A DNA stretch of 59,123 bases from Actinobacillus sp. (GCA_020026055.1 JAHHRA010000012.1:1-59123), one strand, 5' to 3'. Shown: positions 42,622 through 52,123, numbered from the stretch's first letter. Notes: generated by a model from the sequence alone, not told the origin. Made by a program: numbers and translations.

Positions 42622-43347
42622 ATGAATAACTGGCAACGTACATTTGTTTTACACCGTAAGCTCTATAGTGAAAGCAGTTTGTTAGTAGAAATTTTTAGTG
42701 AAGAAATGGGGCGTTTAACTTTGCTTGCTAAAGGGGCTCGTAGGAAAAATTCGGCATGGAAAAGCGTTTTACAGCCGTTTACGCCGTTGCTGATACGTTG
42801 CTCTGGGAAAGGGGCATTGAAAGTGCTTACCTGTGCTGAGGCGATTTCAATTGCGTTGCCTTTGCCGAATGAAGCACTTTATAGTGGATTCTATATAAAT
42901 GAGTTATTGATACGACTTTTAGAAAAAGAAACTCCTTATCCTGCACTTTTTCAAGACTATTTAGCTTGTTTAACGACTTTGTCGCAATATCCTGAAAAAT
43001 TAGAGGAAAGTTTACGCATTTTTGAGTTTCAATTATTAGACTATTTAGGTTATGGTATTGACTTTTGTCATTGTGTAGGAACTGGAAAACCTATTGATGC
43101 GAATATGACTTATCAATATCGTGCAGAAAAGGGTTTTATAGCTTCAATTGCCAAGGATAATATGTCGTTTTGGGGATATGAATTACAAGCCTTCTCAGTG
43201 CGAGATTTCTCTGATGCTCGAGTACGTTTAGCCGCTAAGCGTTTTATGCGAACAGTATTAAAAAATTATTTAGGAAATAAACCATTAAAGAGCCGTGAAC
43301 TCTTTACGCAAACTTATTTAGCTCATAATAAATTAAAACTCTACTGA
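42622..43347 (+). CDS. recO: DNA repair protein RecO
   Basis: A 241-residue RecFOR mediator that helps load RecA on SSB-coated single-stranded DNA. The N-terminal OB fold starts WQRTFVLHRKLYSESSLLVEIFS, then GRLTLLAKGARRKNSAW; the C-terminal part is helical. The start follows AGGTAA. In this window recC and recJ are other recombination genes. recO precedes relA, as in the H. influenzae neighbourhood. Confidence 0.95.
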   Translation: MNNWQRTFVLHRKLYSESSLLVEIFSEEMGRLTLLAKGARRKNSAWKSVLQPFTPLLIRCSGKGALKVLTCAEAISIALPLPNEALYSGFYINELLIRLLEKETPYPALFQDYLACLTTLSQYPEKLEESLRIFEFQLLDYLGYGIDFCHCVGTGKPIDANMTYQYRAEKGFIASIAKDNMSFWGYELQAFSVRDFSDARVRLAAKRFMRTVLKNYLGNKPLKSRELFTQTYLAHNKLKLY

Positions 43348-43351
43348 GAAA

Positions 43352-43375
43352 TTTTTGTCCAAAATTGGACAAAAA
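43352..43375. repeat. Perfect palindrome between recO and relA
   Basis: TTTTTGTCCAA, two bases, TTGGACAAAAA: 11-base perfect arms, four bases after the recO stop. As RNA the stem would be GTCC/GGAC with flanking T/A. It lies 46 bases before relA, so it could be a recO terminator without a long T run, or an operator. I do not recognise the motif. Confidence 0.55.
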
Positions 43376-43421
43376 GACGTAAAATACCTCAGCCTTTTCA
43401 CCCATAAAATAGGAAAATTCT

Positions 43422-45644
43422 ATGGTCGCAATCCGCGGAACGCATTTGTTAAATACAAAAAATTTTGATTTTAAAAAATGGATAAGTAACTTAAAAGTTC
43501 CAGCTGAGACGGCGGCAACTTTAGAGAAGGCTTGGCATTTTGCTTGTGAAAAACTTACTTCAAGATCACTTGATAAAGCACCTATTTACTACCTTTTAGC
43601 AGGACCTGAATTGGTCGAAATTTTGCAAAGTTTGAATATGGATAAAGAAAGTCTAGTAAGTGCGATGCTTTACCCAATTTTAATGACAGATAGTAGCGAT
43701 GTTGATTTGAATGAAATTCAGGAAAATTTTGGTAATGATATTGCCAAATTATTAAAAGGTGTCGCAGAGATGGATAATATTCGAATGCTCAATACTATAA
43801 ATTCCAATAGTATTCAAGCAGATAATGTTCGTCGGATGTTATTAGCGATGGTGACTGATTTTAGAACAGTTATCATTAAACTTGCGGAACGAATTATTTT
43901 TTTGCGTGATGATGCTCAAGTGCGTACTGATGAAGAATGGATGAGTGCGGCTAAAGAATGCACGAATATTTATGCACCATTAGCAAATCGTCTAGGGATA
44001 GGGCAATTAAAGTGGGAATTGGAAGATTATTGTTTTCGTATCTTAAATCCAGATTGTTATCATAAAATTGCTAAATTACTTAATGAACGCCGTTTAGATC
44101 GTGAACGATATATTCAGGATTTTGTTTGCGATTTACAAAGTTATCTGCAAGAAAATCTGCAAAAGTTCGAAATTTATGGACGTCCAAAACATATTTACAG
44201 TATTTGGAAAAAAATGCAAAAGAAAGATTTAGCATTTCATAAACTTTATGATTTGCGTGCAGTACGGATTATTGTGCAAGAATTAGAAGATTGCTATGCC
44301 GCTCTTGGTATTGTTCATTCGCATTTCAAACATTTGCCAAAAGAGTTTGATGATTACATCGCTAATCCGAAACCAAATGGTTACCAATCTATCCACACTG
44401 TAGTGCTGGGCAAGGACGATAAACCTATTGAAGTGCAAATTCGTACTCAACAAATGCATAATGATGCAGAATTAGGAGTAGCAGCTCATTGGAGATATAA
44501 AGAAGGTATCGTTGGTGGGCAAACTGCTTACGAAGAAAAGATTGCTTGGCTTAGAAAATTATTGGCATGGCAAGCTGATATAATGGATTCTAATGATATT
44601 TTCGCGAAAGCCCGAGCTAAAATTTTTGATGATCGCGTTTATGTATTCACACCAAAAGGTGAAGTCATTGATCTACCAACAGGTTCAACACCACTTGATT
44701 TTGCTTATGCTATTCATAGTCAAGTTGGGCATCGTTGTATTGGTGCAAAAGTCGGAGGACGGATTGTACCTTTTACTTATCAATTACAGATGGGGGATCA
44801 AGTTGATATTCTCACTCAAAAAGATCCTAATCCAAGCCGAGATTGGGTTAATCCAAATTTGGGCTTTACTCATACTTCAAAAGCCCGCAGTAGGATTAAT
44901 GCATTTTTCAAAAAATTAGATCGCGAGAAAAATATTCCGCTTGGCAAAGAACAGTTTGAAAATGAGCTCAACGCATTGGGGTTAAATTTAAAACAGGCAG
45001 AGAAATCTGCACTATCTCGATATAATTTAAAGCATATTGAGGATCTATATGCTGGCATTGGTAGTGGAGATATTCGTTTACAACACCTTATTAATGGTTT
45101 ACAGCACAAAAATAGTAAAAGCAGTGCTGAACAAGTTGATGCGGATATTTTACGCCAAGTTGCCAGTCGACCAGTCATTAACAATAAAGATGATAGAAAT
45201 CAATGTGTTGTAATTGATGGTGTGAGTAATTTATTACATTATATGGCAGGTTGTTGCCAACCGATTTATGGAGATACTATTGCAGGTTATATTACTTTAG
45301 GACGGGGGATCTCGATTCATCGCATTAATTGCGAACAATTTCTTGAAATGCAAACAGCACATCCTGAACGAGTTGTTGTAGCACACTGGGGACAACATCC
45401 ATCTCAAGAATTTAAATTGACAATTCAAATTATTGCAAGTGATAGACATGGGTTGTTACGAGATATTACGACGATTCTAGCTAACCATAAAGTCAATGCA
45501 CTTGCTGTTTCTACGCATACTGAAAATAAAAAACAACTCGCTGTTATTCAAATAGATATTAAATTAAGTGACATTAATAGATTAAATAAAGTGTTATCAG
45601 GACTGGCTCAAATACCCGATGTTATTGAAGCAAAGCGGTTATGA
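43422..45644 (+). CDS. relA: GTP pyrophosphokinase RelA
   Basis: A 740-residue ribosome-associated (p)ppGpp synthetase of the stringent response. The N-terminal hydrolase-like domain is degenerate; the HD and ED motifs of SpoT are missing. The synthetase domain has YGRPKHIYSIWKKM and EFDDYIANPKPNGYQSIHT near 308-325. TGS (VYVFTPKGEVIDLPTGSTPLDFAY), a zinc-finger-like CCQP region near 612, and a C-terminal ACT domain complete it. A perfect palindrome lies just upstream. dgkA follows 17 bases later. Confidence 0.96.
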   Translation: MVAIRGTHLLNTKNFDFKKWISNLKVPAETAATLEKAWHFACEKLTSRSLDKAPIYYLLAGPELVEILQSLNMDKESLVSAMLYPILMTDSSDVDLNEIQENFGNDIAKLLKGVAEMDNIRMLNTINSNSIQADNVRRMLLAMVTDFRTVIIKLAERIIFLRDDAQVRTDEEWMSAAKECTNIYAPLANRLGIGQLKWELEDYCFRILNPDCYHKIAKLLNERRLDRERYIQDFVCDLQSYLQENLQKFEIYGRPKHIYSIWKKMQKKDLAFHKLYDLRAVRIIVQELEDCYAALGIVHSHFKHLPKEFDDYIANPKPNGYQSIHTVVLGKDDKPIEVQIRTQQMHNDAELGVAAHWRYKEGIVGGQTAYEEKIAWLRKLLAWQADIMDSNDIFAKARAKIFDDRVYVFTPKGEVIDLPTGSTPLDFAYAIHSQVGHRCIGAKVGGRIVPFTYQLQMGDQVDILTQKDPNPSRDWVNPNLGFTHTSKARSRINAFFKKLDREKNIPLGKEQFENELNALGLNLKQAEKSALSRYNLKHIEDLYAGIGSGDIRLQHLINGLQHKNSKSSAEQVDADILRQVASRPVINNKDDRNQCVVIDGVSNLLHYMAGCCQPIYGDTIAGYITLGRGISIHRINCEQFLEMQTAHPERVVVAHWGQHPSQEFKLTIQIIASDRHGLLRDITTILANHKVNALAVSTHTENKKQLAVIQIDIKLSDINRLNKVLSGLAQIPDVIEAKRL

Positions 45645-45661
45645 GGTAAGGAGAAAAAAGC

Positions 45662-46021
45662 ATGAAAAGGCAACAAACGAAAGGATTTACTCATTTAATT
45701 AATTCAACAAAGTATTCGTTAAAAGGACTTAAAACAGCGTTATATGAAACTGCTTTCCGTCAAGAATTATTTTTAGCTGTAATTTTAATTCCATTAGCGT
45801 TATGGCTTGGGAAAAATAAAATAGAATGTATTTTGTTAATTGCTTCTGTACTACTCGTACTTGTCGTGGAGCTACTCAATACAGGGATTGAAGCAGTAGT
45901 AGATCGGATCGGAAGTGAATATCACGAATTATCAGGTCAAGCAAAAGATCTTGGCTCGAGTGCAGTTTTTATCACTTTATTGATTTTATTTATCACATGG
46001 GCGGGTATTTTGCTGTTCTAA
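45662..46021 (+). CDS. dgkA: Diacylglycerol kinase
   Basis: A 119-residue inner-membrane kinase recycling diacylglycerol to phosphatidate. Three membrane helices are visible, with the active-site helix VELLNTGIEAVVDRIG and EYHELSGQAKDLGSSAVF near residues 62-93. Glu near 22-28 (ALYETAFRQEL) is also conserved. AAGGAG precedes the start. It follows relA, the order in H. influenzae. Confidence 0.96.
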   Translation: MKRQQTKGFTHLINSTKYSLKGLKTALYETAFRQELFLAVILIPLALWLGKNKIECILLIASVLLVLVVELLNTGIEAVVDRIGSEYHELSGQAKDLGSSAVFITLLILFITWAGILLF

Positions 46022-46063
46022 ATCTTCATCAATAGAGTTAAATGTTTCTAAATTACTCATAGA

Positions 46064-46105
46064 ACGCCTTCTAATTCAGAAAATTTTTTCTAAATTAAAT
46101 AAAGT
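46064..46105. repeat. Degenerate palindromic repeat (after dgkA)
   Basis: ACGCCTTCTAATTCAG, the GAAAATTTTTTC centre and TAAATTAAATAAAG on the right. The left end matches the family; the right end has lost GGCGT. It starts about 40 bases after the dgkA stop. Confidence 0.45.
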
Positions 46106-46171
46106 GTAGATTCTTTTGATATTGGTCTTATGACTTAGCAAATTTGAACAAAATCTAACATCCTATAATAA

Positions 46172-46201
46172 TTGACAGGCATTTTGATTGATCGATTTAA
46201 T
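46172..46201 (+). promoter_or_regulatory. Possible proS promoter
   Basis: TTGACA (46172-46177), 18 bases, TTTAAT (46196-46201). A TAGAAT near 46251 is an alternative -10 without a good -35. Confidence 0.4.
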
Positions 46202-46295
46202 ATCAAAATTAAAATATTAAAGGCAACTTTATTGCGAAGAGATAACCTGTTAGAATAGCACCATTTTTGTAGCAGATATTAAGGAACTAACCATA

Positions 46296-48002
46296 ATGCG
46301 AGCAAGTAGATATCTTTTCTCCACTTTGAAAGAAACGCCGAATGATGCCCAAGTCGTCAGCCATCAGCTTATGTTAAGAGCGGGAATGATCCGCCCTCTA
46401 GCATCTGGACTTTATACTTGGTTACCAACGGGCTTACGTGTGCTCAAAAAAATAGAGAATATTGTTCGTAATGAAATGTCAAGAACCAGTGCTTTAGAAA
46501 TTGAAATGCCTATAGTACAGCCTGCTGAATTATGGCAAGAATCCCAGCGTTGGGAGCAATATGGGGCAGAATTGTTACGTTTTGTGGATCGTGGAAACCG
46601 TGACTTTGTGCTAGGACCTACTCACGAAGAAGTTATCACTGATTTCGTTCGCCGTGAAATAACATCTTACCGTCAATTGCCGCTCACTTTATATCAAATC
46701 CAAACCAAATTTCGTGATGAAATTCGTCCACGTTTTGGCGTGATGCGAAGTCGCGAATTTTTAATGAAAGACGGGTATTCTTTCCACCTTACTCAAGAAT
46801 CTTTGCAAGCCACTTATGACGAGATGTATCGTGCCTATAGTAACATTTTTTTACGTTTAGGTTTAAATTTTCGTGCAGTGCAAGCAGATACAGGTTCGAT
46901 TGGTGGTAATGCTTCGCATGAATTTCAAGTGTTAGCCGAAAGTGGTGAAGACGACATTGTGTTCTCCACCGATTCTGATTACGCCGCCAATATTGAATTA
47001 GCCGAAGCTGTGGCTGTCGGCGAACGTGCAGCACCAACAGCCACTATGACTTTAGTGGCGACACCGACGGCAAAAACTATCGAAGAACTCGTTCGCGACC
47101 ATGGCTTGCAACCACAACAAATTGTCAAAACGCTTATCGTAAAAGGTGCCACCGAAGCAACACCTTTGGTCGCATTAATGGTAAGAGGCGATCACGAATT
47201 AAATGAAGTCAAAGCGCAAAAACATCCTTTGGTTGCCGACCCGTTAGAATTTGCTAGCGACGAAGAAATTCATGCCGCTGTAGGCGTGAGCACAGGTTCG
47301 ATTGGTGCATTAGGATTAACTATGCCAATTGTTATCGATCGTAGTGTCGCTTTAATGAGTGATTTCGTGATGGGTGCAAACCAAGAAGGGAAACATTATT
47401 TTAATGTTAACTGGGAACGGGATTTGCCAACGCCTGAAATCGTGGATTTGCGTAATGTCGTCGCTGGCGACCCAAGCCCAGATGGTAAAGGGACGTTATT
47501 GATTAAGCGCGGCATTGAAGTCGGTCATATTTTCCAACTCGGCAAAAAATACTCCAATGTTATGCAAGCTACTGTGCAAGGCGAAGACGGTCGCCCACAG
47601 GTAATGACTATGGGCTGTTATGGCATTGGCGTTACACGAGTTGTCGCCGCCGCAATCGAACAAAGCCACGACGATCGTGGAATTATTTGGTCAACGGATG
47701 AAATCGCACCGTTCAAAATTGCTATTGTGCCAATGAACATGCATAAATCTGATCTAGTTAAGGATTTCGCTGAAACGCTTTATAACGATTTACGTTTCCA
47801 AGGTATGGATGTTATTTTGGACGATCGTGATGAGCGAGCAGGCGTGATGTTCGCAGATATGGAACTTATTGGCGTGCCACACATGATTGTAGTTGGTGAA
47901 AAAAATCTAAATAACGATCAAATTGAATATAAAAATCGTAAAACAGGTGAAAAATTATTAATTTCTAAAACAGAATTAATGACGTTTTTAGCTTCATTAT
48001 AA
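46296..48002 (+). CDS. proS: Prolyl-tRNA synthetase (bacterial type)
   Basis: A 568-residue class II synthetase (E. coli 572). Motif 1 is near RPLASGLYTWLPTGLRVLKKIE, motif 2 near FRDEIRPRFGVMRSREFLMKDGYSFH, and motif 3 near GCYGIGVTRVVAAAIEQ. The large cis-editing insertion is between motifs 2 and 3, at about 224-405, which removes mischarged alanine. An anticodon-binding domain ends the protein. AAGGAA precedes the start. The preceding 274-base spacer has a degenerate repeat and a possible promoter. Confidence 0.97.
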   Translation: MRASRYLFSTLKETPNDAQVVSHQLMLRAGMIRPLASGLYTWLPTGLRVLKKIENIVRNEMSRTSALEIEMPIVQPAELWQESQRWEQYGAELLRFVDRGNRDFVLGPTHEEVITDFVRREITSYRQLPLTLYQIQTKFRDEIRPRFGVMRSREFLMKDGYSFHLTQESLQATYDEMYRAYSNIFLRLGLNFRAVQADTGSIGGNASHEFQVLAESGEDDIVFSTDSDYAANIELAEAVAVGERAAPTATMTLVATPTAKTIEELVRDHGLQPQQIVKTLIVKGATEATPLVALMVRGDHELNEVKAQKHPLVADPLEFASDEEIHAAVGVSTGSIGALGLTMPIVIDRSVALMSDFVMGANQEGKHYFNVNWERDLPTPEIVDLRNVVAGDPSPDGKGTLLIKRGIEVGHIFQLGKKYSNVMQATVQGEDGRPQVMTMGCYGIGVTRVVAAAIEQSHDDRGIIWSTDEIAPFKIAIVPMNMHKSDLVKDFAETLYNDLRFQGMDVILDDRDERAGVMFADMELIGVPHMIVVGEKNLNNDQIEYKNRKTGEKLLISKTELMTFLASL

Positions 48003-48040
48003 TAAATATTCAACACAATATATTTGTAAATTTAAGTAAA

Positions 48041-48069
48041 TTGATAGCGATAAGTAGACTATTAAGAAT
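48041..48069 (+). promoter_or_regulatory. Possible promoter of the outer-membrane cassette
   Basis: TTGATA (48041-48046), 17 bases, AAGAAT (48064-48069), about 67 bases before the first gene. The -35 is good and the -10 is weak. Confidence 0.4.
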
Positions 48070-48135
48070 AATTTTTGGGTTCCATAAGTTATGTACAGTA
48101 TTTTTAAATAACAAATCTTTTGAAGGAAGGATTAA

Positions 48136-49236
48136 ATGAGATTTATTAAAGCATTATTTTTTTATTCGCTTATCATAGCGGTTATCCCGGCAGAAGCGAA
48201 ATCATTTAGTTTGCCAATTTGGAAAGATAAAGTGGAAAAACTCGGTTATGAGTTACCTTTACCCTTTGGCATTAACTTAAGTTATATGAATTTACGGCAA
48301 GGGGTAGCCGTTGACTATGTAGGTGGATTCAATTCGGTGCAACTTTCGCAAACAGAGTTTAAAAATGTGATTAGTTCAATACCAGACCTTGGTCCTACAG
48401 CAGGTGCTTTTTTAGATAAAGTAGGTTATGACGGTGTGCTTAATTATTCACAAAATCTAATACGAGGCATACAAACTAAACCTAAACAAGGCAAGCAAAA
48501 AACAGATGTTTTTTCAGTACGAGCGGATGTGTGGTTATTTCCATTTTTAAATGTTTATGCAATTGCAGGTAAGATGAAAGGGAATTCTAAAACAGAAGTA
48601 GATTATTGGTTACCTGCATTTAATAGCAAAGATTTTGCAAATGAAACGACAAAGCATATTAACAATAAGTTTTTTCAGAATATTTTGAAAAATGTATTAG
48701 AAACAGCAACAGCAGACTATAACGGAACGCAAGGAGTTGGCAAAATTGATGAATTTAAACTGAATCTTGACGGTTATTTATACGGTGCTGGTTTCGTATT
48801 GGCTGGTGGTTATGAACGCTTTTTTGGCTTAGTTGATGTGAGTTACACAAAGACTAAACTAACTGTTATTGATGGTAGTATTTCAGCATTAGTAATTAGT
48901 CCAAGAGTCGGTTACGATTTTCATGACTTTGGTGTGCCATTACGTTTTTGGACGGGTGCGATGTATCAGAATGTTGAGCAAGAATTATCTGGGAAATTAG
49001 CAAATCTTAATTTGCCAAATATGACTGTTACGCTAGCTGGAAAAAGTGGCACACCGTTGACAATTTCACTTCCAAGAATTAATACAGGACAATTTCAAGT
49101 CAAACAACACTTAGTAACAAAGTGGAATCCATTATTAGGGGCTCAGTATTATTTCTCAAAACATGTTGGTGCTGTTGTAGAAGTAGGATTAGGACAGCGT
49201 AAGAGTGTTTTTGCTACTTTAGATGTTAGGTTCTAA
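48136..49236 (+). CDS. Outer-membrane beta-barrel protein of unknown function
   Basis: A 366-residue protein with a signal peptide ending PAEA. The mature chain alternates polar and aromatic residues in strand-like blocks (FGINLSYMNL, VRADVWLFPFLNVYAIAG, FGLVDVSYTKTKL, SPRVGYDFHDFGVPLRFWTGAMY) and ends FATLDVRF with a terminal Phe, the barrel signature. An inserted helical stretch with two cut-off acidic runs lies near 165-205. GAAGGAAGG precedes the ATG. It leads a cassette with a small Omp85 protein and a DUF4056 lipoprotein, 11- and 3-base gaps. Family not identified. Confidence 0.7.
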   Translation: MRFIKALFFYSLIIAVIPAEAKSFSLPIWKDKVEKLGYELPLPFGINLSYMNLRQGVAVDYVGGFNSVQLSQTEFKNVISSIPDLGPTAGAFLDKVGYDGVLNYSQNLIRGIQTKPKQGKQKTDVFSVRADVWLFPFLNVYAIAGKMKGNSKTEVDYWLPAFNSKDFANETTKHINNKFFQNILKNVLETATADYNGTQGVGKIDEFKLNLDGYLYGAGFVLAGGYERFFGLVDVSYTKTKLTVIDGSISALVISPRVGYDFHDFGVPLRFWTGAMYQNVEQELSGKLANLNLPNMTVTLAGKSGTPLTISLPRINTGQFQVKQHLVTKWNPLLGAQYYFSKHVGAVVEVGLGQRKSVFATLDVRF

Positions 49237-49247
49237 TTAGAAATAGA

Positions 49248-50414
49248 ATGAAGAAAAAATATTTTTTAGCTTTTGTGTTGTTTAACTTTATTCTGCAAGT
49301 TTCTGTGTATGCAGAAACACCACAAATAAATGAAAATACCCTTTCGCAGAATTTAACTTCTAACCAAAATTGGTTTGATCGCTTGTTAACTAAGCTTGGT
49401 GCTAGTGATAAAATTGATGTTTCTAAAGGTATTGATTGGGGAATATTACCTGGTCCTTTCGTTAACCCTCAACAAGGGTTTGGCATTGGCATGGCTGCAG
49501 TTGGCTTATACGCACCTTATGATTGGGAAGAAAGTACACCTTATTCTAGCATTGCTGTAAAGTCTTTTGTCTCAACTACAGGTTCATTTGGAATAGGACT
49601 AGAAAATCGTACTTATTTAAGACAAGATCGTTTGCGTTTTTTAAGTGATTTATGGTTAAGCCATATGCCGAAGTATTATTGGGGAATTGGCAAAAAAAAT
49701 GCCGAAAATGATGCTAATAAAACAGAATATAAGGCGACTGTTTTACAATTTACGCCCCAAATTTCTTATCAAATTTTGCCACATACTTATTTTAATTTTG
49801 GTTGGGATCTTAATAGCTATCGCAAACTCTCAATTAAACAAAACGTTTTAAGCGACATCCAACTCCGTGACCAAAGAAGTAGCGGTTATAGTGTAGCAGT
49901 AGAATATGACAGCCGTGATTTTGAGCCGAATCCTTATCAAGGGATATTACTTTCTTTGAAATATACTAATTATCTAAGAAGCGTTGGTTCAAGTCATAAT
50001 TATCAAGACTTCAAGTTTAATTATCGCCAGTATTACCAAATTAATCCTAGAAATATTTTAGCGTGGGATATTTTTGGACAGAAAGTAGAGGGTGATATTC
50101 CTTGGTTTGCTTACGCTGAGTTGGGAAGTGATCAAAGAATGCGAGGTTACTATGCTGGACAATATCGTGATCGTTACTTGCTCTCTGGACAACTTGAATG
50201 GCGCCATCAATTTAATCATTATCACGGTATGGTAATATGGGCAGGTTTAGGTAATGTCGCTCATCATGGAAAAGATTTATTTCGATCAGATGTGCTACCG
50301 ACTTATGGAGCAGGTTATCGCTTTGCATTTAAACCAAGAATCAATGTTCGCCTTGATGTTGGTTTAGGCAAACGTACTCATGGTTTCTATTTCAATATCA
50401 ATGAAGCCTTTTAA
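49248..50414 (+). CDS. Small Omp85 (BamA/TamA) family barrel without POTRA domains
   Basis: A 388-residue protein with a signal peptide ending SVYA. The 16-strand-type barrel carries DSRDFEPNPYQGILL near 224 and the Omp85 loop-6 signature RMRGYYAGQYRD at about 298-309, and it ends with Phe. Only about 60 residues precede the barrel, too few for a POTRA domain, which BamA uses to bind partners; such short forms resemble surface-antigen or patatin-linked Omp85 relatives. It is the middle gene of the cassette. Transport or insertion of its neighbours is inference. Confidence 0.8.
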   Translation: MKKKYFLAFVLFNFILQVSVYAETPQINENTLSQNLTSNQNWFDRLLTKLGASDKIDVSKGIDWGILPGPFVNPQQGFGIGMAAVGLYAPYDWEESTPYSSIAVKSFVSTTGSFGIGLENRTYLRQDRLRFLSDLWLSHMPKYYWGIGKKNAENDANKTEYKATVLQFTPQISYQILPHTYFNFGWDLNSYRKLSIKQNVLSDIQLRDQRSSGYSVAVEYDSRDFEPNPYQGILLSLKYTNYLRSVGSSHNYQDFKFNYRQYYQINPRNILAWDIFGQKVEGDIPWFAYAELGSDQRMRGYYAGQYRDRYLLSGQLEWRHQFNHYHGMVIWAGLGNVAHHGKDLFRSDVLPTYGAGYRFAFKPRINVRLDVGLGKRTHGFYFNINEAF

Positions 50415-50417
50415 TAA

Positions 50418-51512
50418 ATGATGAAAAAATATATTTATTACACTCTTTTATTCTTATTATTGGAAGGTTGTAGCTCGAATTCAGACAGTTTAAAGCCACC
50501 TGCTGGATTAAGACCTTGCTGTGCATTTGGTGACAATCTACAAGCTAAATTTTTAGGAATTCATATTCCTTTTTTTAGAATTGACAATATGTTAGATAAG
50601 GACCATCTTGGCGATCATCTTTATAACGATGGTAGCCAATCTGTCTTAGGGCAACTTTTTGATTGGAGTAAAGAAAAAGATGGTTTAGTTTATACAAAAA
50701 GAGGTGGCTTTATTGACATTGCTCACGTACGAGACACTGCAGATTACACTTTTTACTTATTCAAACAACTGCCTACTTACCTCGGTTCAGGGAAAAGTTT
50801 AATATTACCGCCTGAATTACGTCAACGAGAACTTTATTTTCCTAAAAACACCGAGCTACTCCCCATAAATAGCCAACTAGAATTAGCAGCATTAACTGCT
50901 TTTCAATTAGCACAATGGCATGAAATCGCTCAATGGTTCGGTTATGAGTCTGAATTTGGTATCTCTGAAACTGTTTCTGCTTTCTCACCTGAAGACCTTT
51001 ATTCCAACATGCTAGGTGCTATTATTGCTATGCAGGTATTGCGTGAAAATCCACAAATGGACAAAAATGAATTTTCACAACATTTCAAACAACAACTGAC
51101 TACTCATTTAATCAAGTTTGGAATTGTAGATAAAAAAACTGCTGCTCAAAAAATTAAAGCATTAGATGGAATTTGGTGGGATAGTCACAAACGTTTACCT
51201 GATAAATGGCTTGTACTAAGACGTAGCTATGATTTGGCTTTAACTCTCACTCCAAATTGGGTAACACGGGGAACAACTCTCCACTTGACGGACACTTTTG
51301 GTAATAGTCAACCTGCTACAAAATGGCTTCAATTTCGATTAGTCGCAACATATAGATTAATCTCAAAATTACAAGAAAAGAGTCTAGCTGAATTACCTGC
51401 TAATTTATATAAAAAAATTTTTACTCCACAAGATTTCCAATCCTTAGCAAATTTTGCAGAGCAAGAGGATGCGAAAGCTCGTTTGAAAATTTCCTTAGCC
51501 ACTTCCCAATAA
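50418..51512 (+). CDS. DUF4056 lipoprotein
   Basis: A 364-residue predicted outer-membrane lipoprotein: lipobox LLEGC with Cys18. The DUF4056 features are GLRPCCAFGDNL near 31-42, GDHLYNDG, LVYTKRGGFIDIAHVRDTADYT near 91-112, and QWHEIAQWFGYE near 168-178, then ISETVSAFSPEDLYSNMLG at 183-201. Conserved His104, Asp107, His169, Glu170 and Glu185 could make a metal or hydrolase centre, which is inference. It has a possible ribosome overlap with the previous stop (3-base gap). No biochemical function is known to me. Confidence 0.78.
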   Translation: MMKKYIYYTLLFLLLEGCSSNSDSLKPPAGLRPCCAFGDNLQAKFLGIHIPFFRIDNMLDKDHLGDHLYNDGSQSVLGQLFDWSKEKDGLVYTKRGGFIDIAHVRDTADYTFYLFKQLPTYLGSGKSLILPPELRQRELYFPKNTELLPINSQLELAALTAFQLAQWHEIAQWFGYESEFGISETVSAFSPEDLYSNMLGAIIAMQVLRENPQMDKNEFSQHFKQQLTTHLIKFGIVDKKTAAQKIKALDGIWWDSHKRLPDKWLVLRRSYDLALTLTPNWVTRGTTLHLTDTFGNSQPATKWLQFRLVATYRLISKLQEKSLAELPANLYKKIFTPQDFQSLANFAEQEDAKARLKISLATSQ

Positions 51513-51581
51513 TTTACTGATAAGTATGAGAGTAGTTATTCATTACTGTCATTTTATTGATATTTGCAAGAGTAGTATTTT

Positions 51582-52100
51582 TTAAACTTGATATTTAGTT
51601 TTATCACCAATATCGAAGTGTATTGGCATTCGCCACTTTTGGATACTAAGAATTAGCAATAAAAGAGTAGCAATCGCAGTGAGAAAATAGCTAGTTACCG
51701 TCCAATTGCAGACTAGAGAAAACCATAGTCCTGCCATAAAAAATGGTTGATAATTTAAAGCAAAAATGCGAAAACAAAAAAATTCTTTAAAGCACAATCC
51801 TCCAATGACCAAAAATGCGGCACCTAATGCGAGCCAAGATTGTCCCACAATAGCGAGCAACAGACCTATCCACATCGCGTACTGAAAGATCACACGGTAG
51901 TTTTTTAAATAAAGATGCACACTAGATGCCAGCATTGTAGCTGCGATAAGCACACCAAAGTAAGCACTAGAATCAAAACTGAAACCTTTGAATACCAATA
52001 GTGGTAGCATTATAGTTGCCAGCACATAGCCAAGGCGATACAGAATGACGGTGAGATAATCCAAATTATCCATCGATGATTTGATTTGCGGATCTGCCAT
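51582..52100 (-). CDS. DUF2301 family membrane protein
   Basis: A 172-residue inner-membrane protein with about six helices after a short N-terminal segment (LDYLTVILYRLGYVLATIMLPLLV). CFKEFFCFRIFALNYQPFFMAGLW near the middle is characteristic of DUF2301. The function is unknown. GGAG precedes the start. It is 23 bases after mtnN on the same strand, the neighbour it also has in H. influenzae. Confidence 0.82.
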   Translation of the reverse strand: MADPQIKSSMDNLDYLTVILYRLGYVLATIMLPLLVFKGFSFDSSAYFGVLIAATMLASSVHLYLKNYRVIFQYAMWIGLLLAIVGQSWLALGAAFLVIGGLCFKEFFCFRIFALNYQPFFMAGLWFSLVCNWTVTSYFLTAIATLLLLILSIQKWRMPIHFDIGDKTKYQV

Positions 52101-52123
52101 ATTTTCTCCTAATTTAACAAAAT

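Noticed and set aside
46022..46295. T-box or other leader before proS
   Set aside because: No T-box sequence or terminator/antiterminator pair is visible; only a degenerate repeat and a weak promoter.
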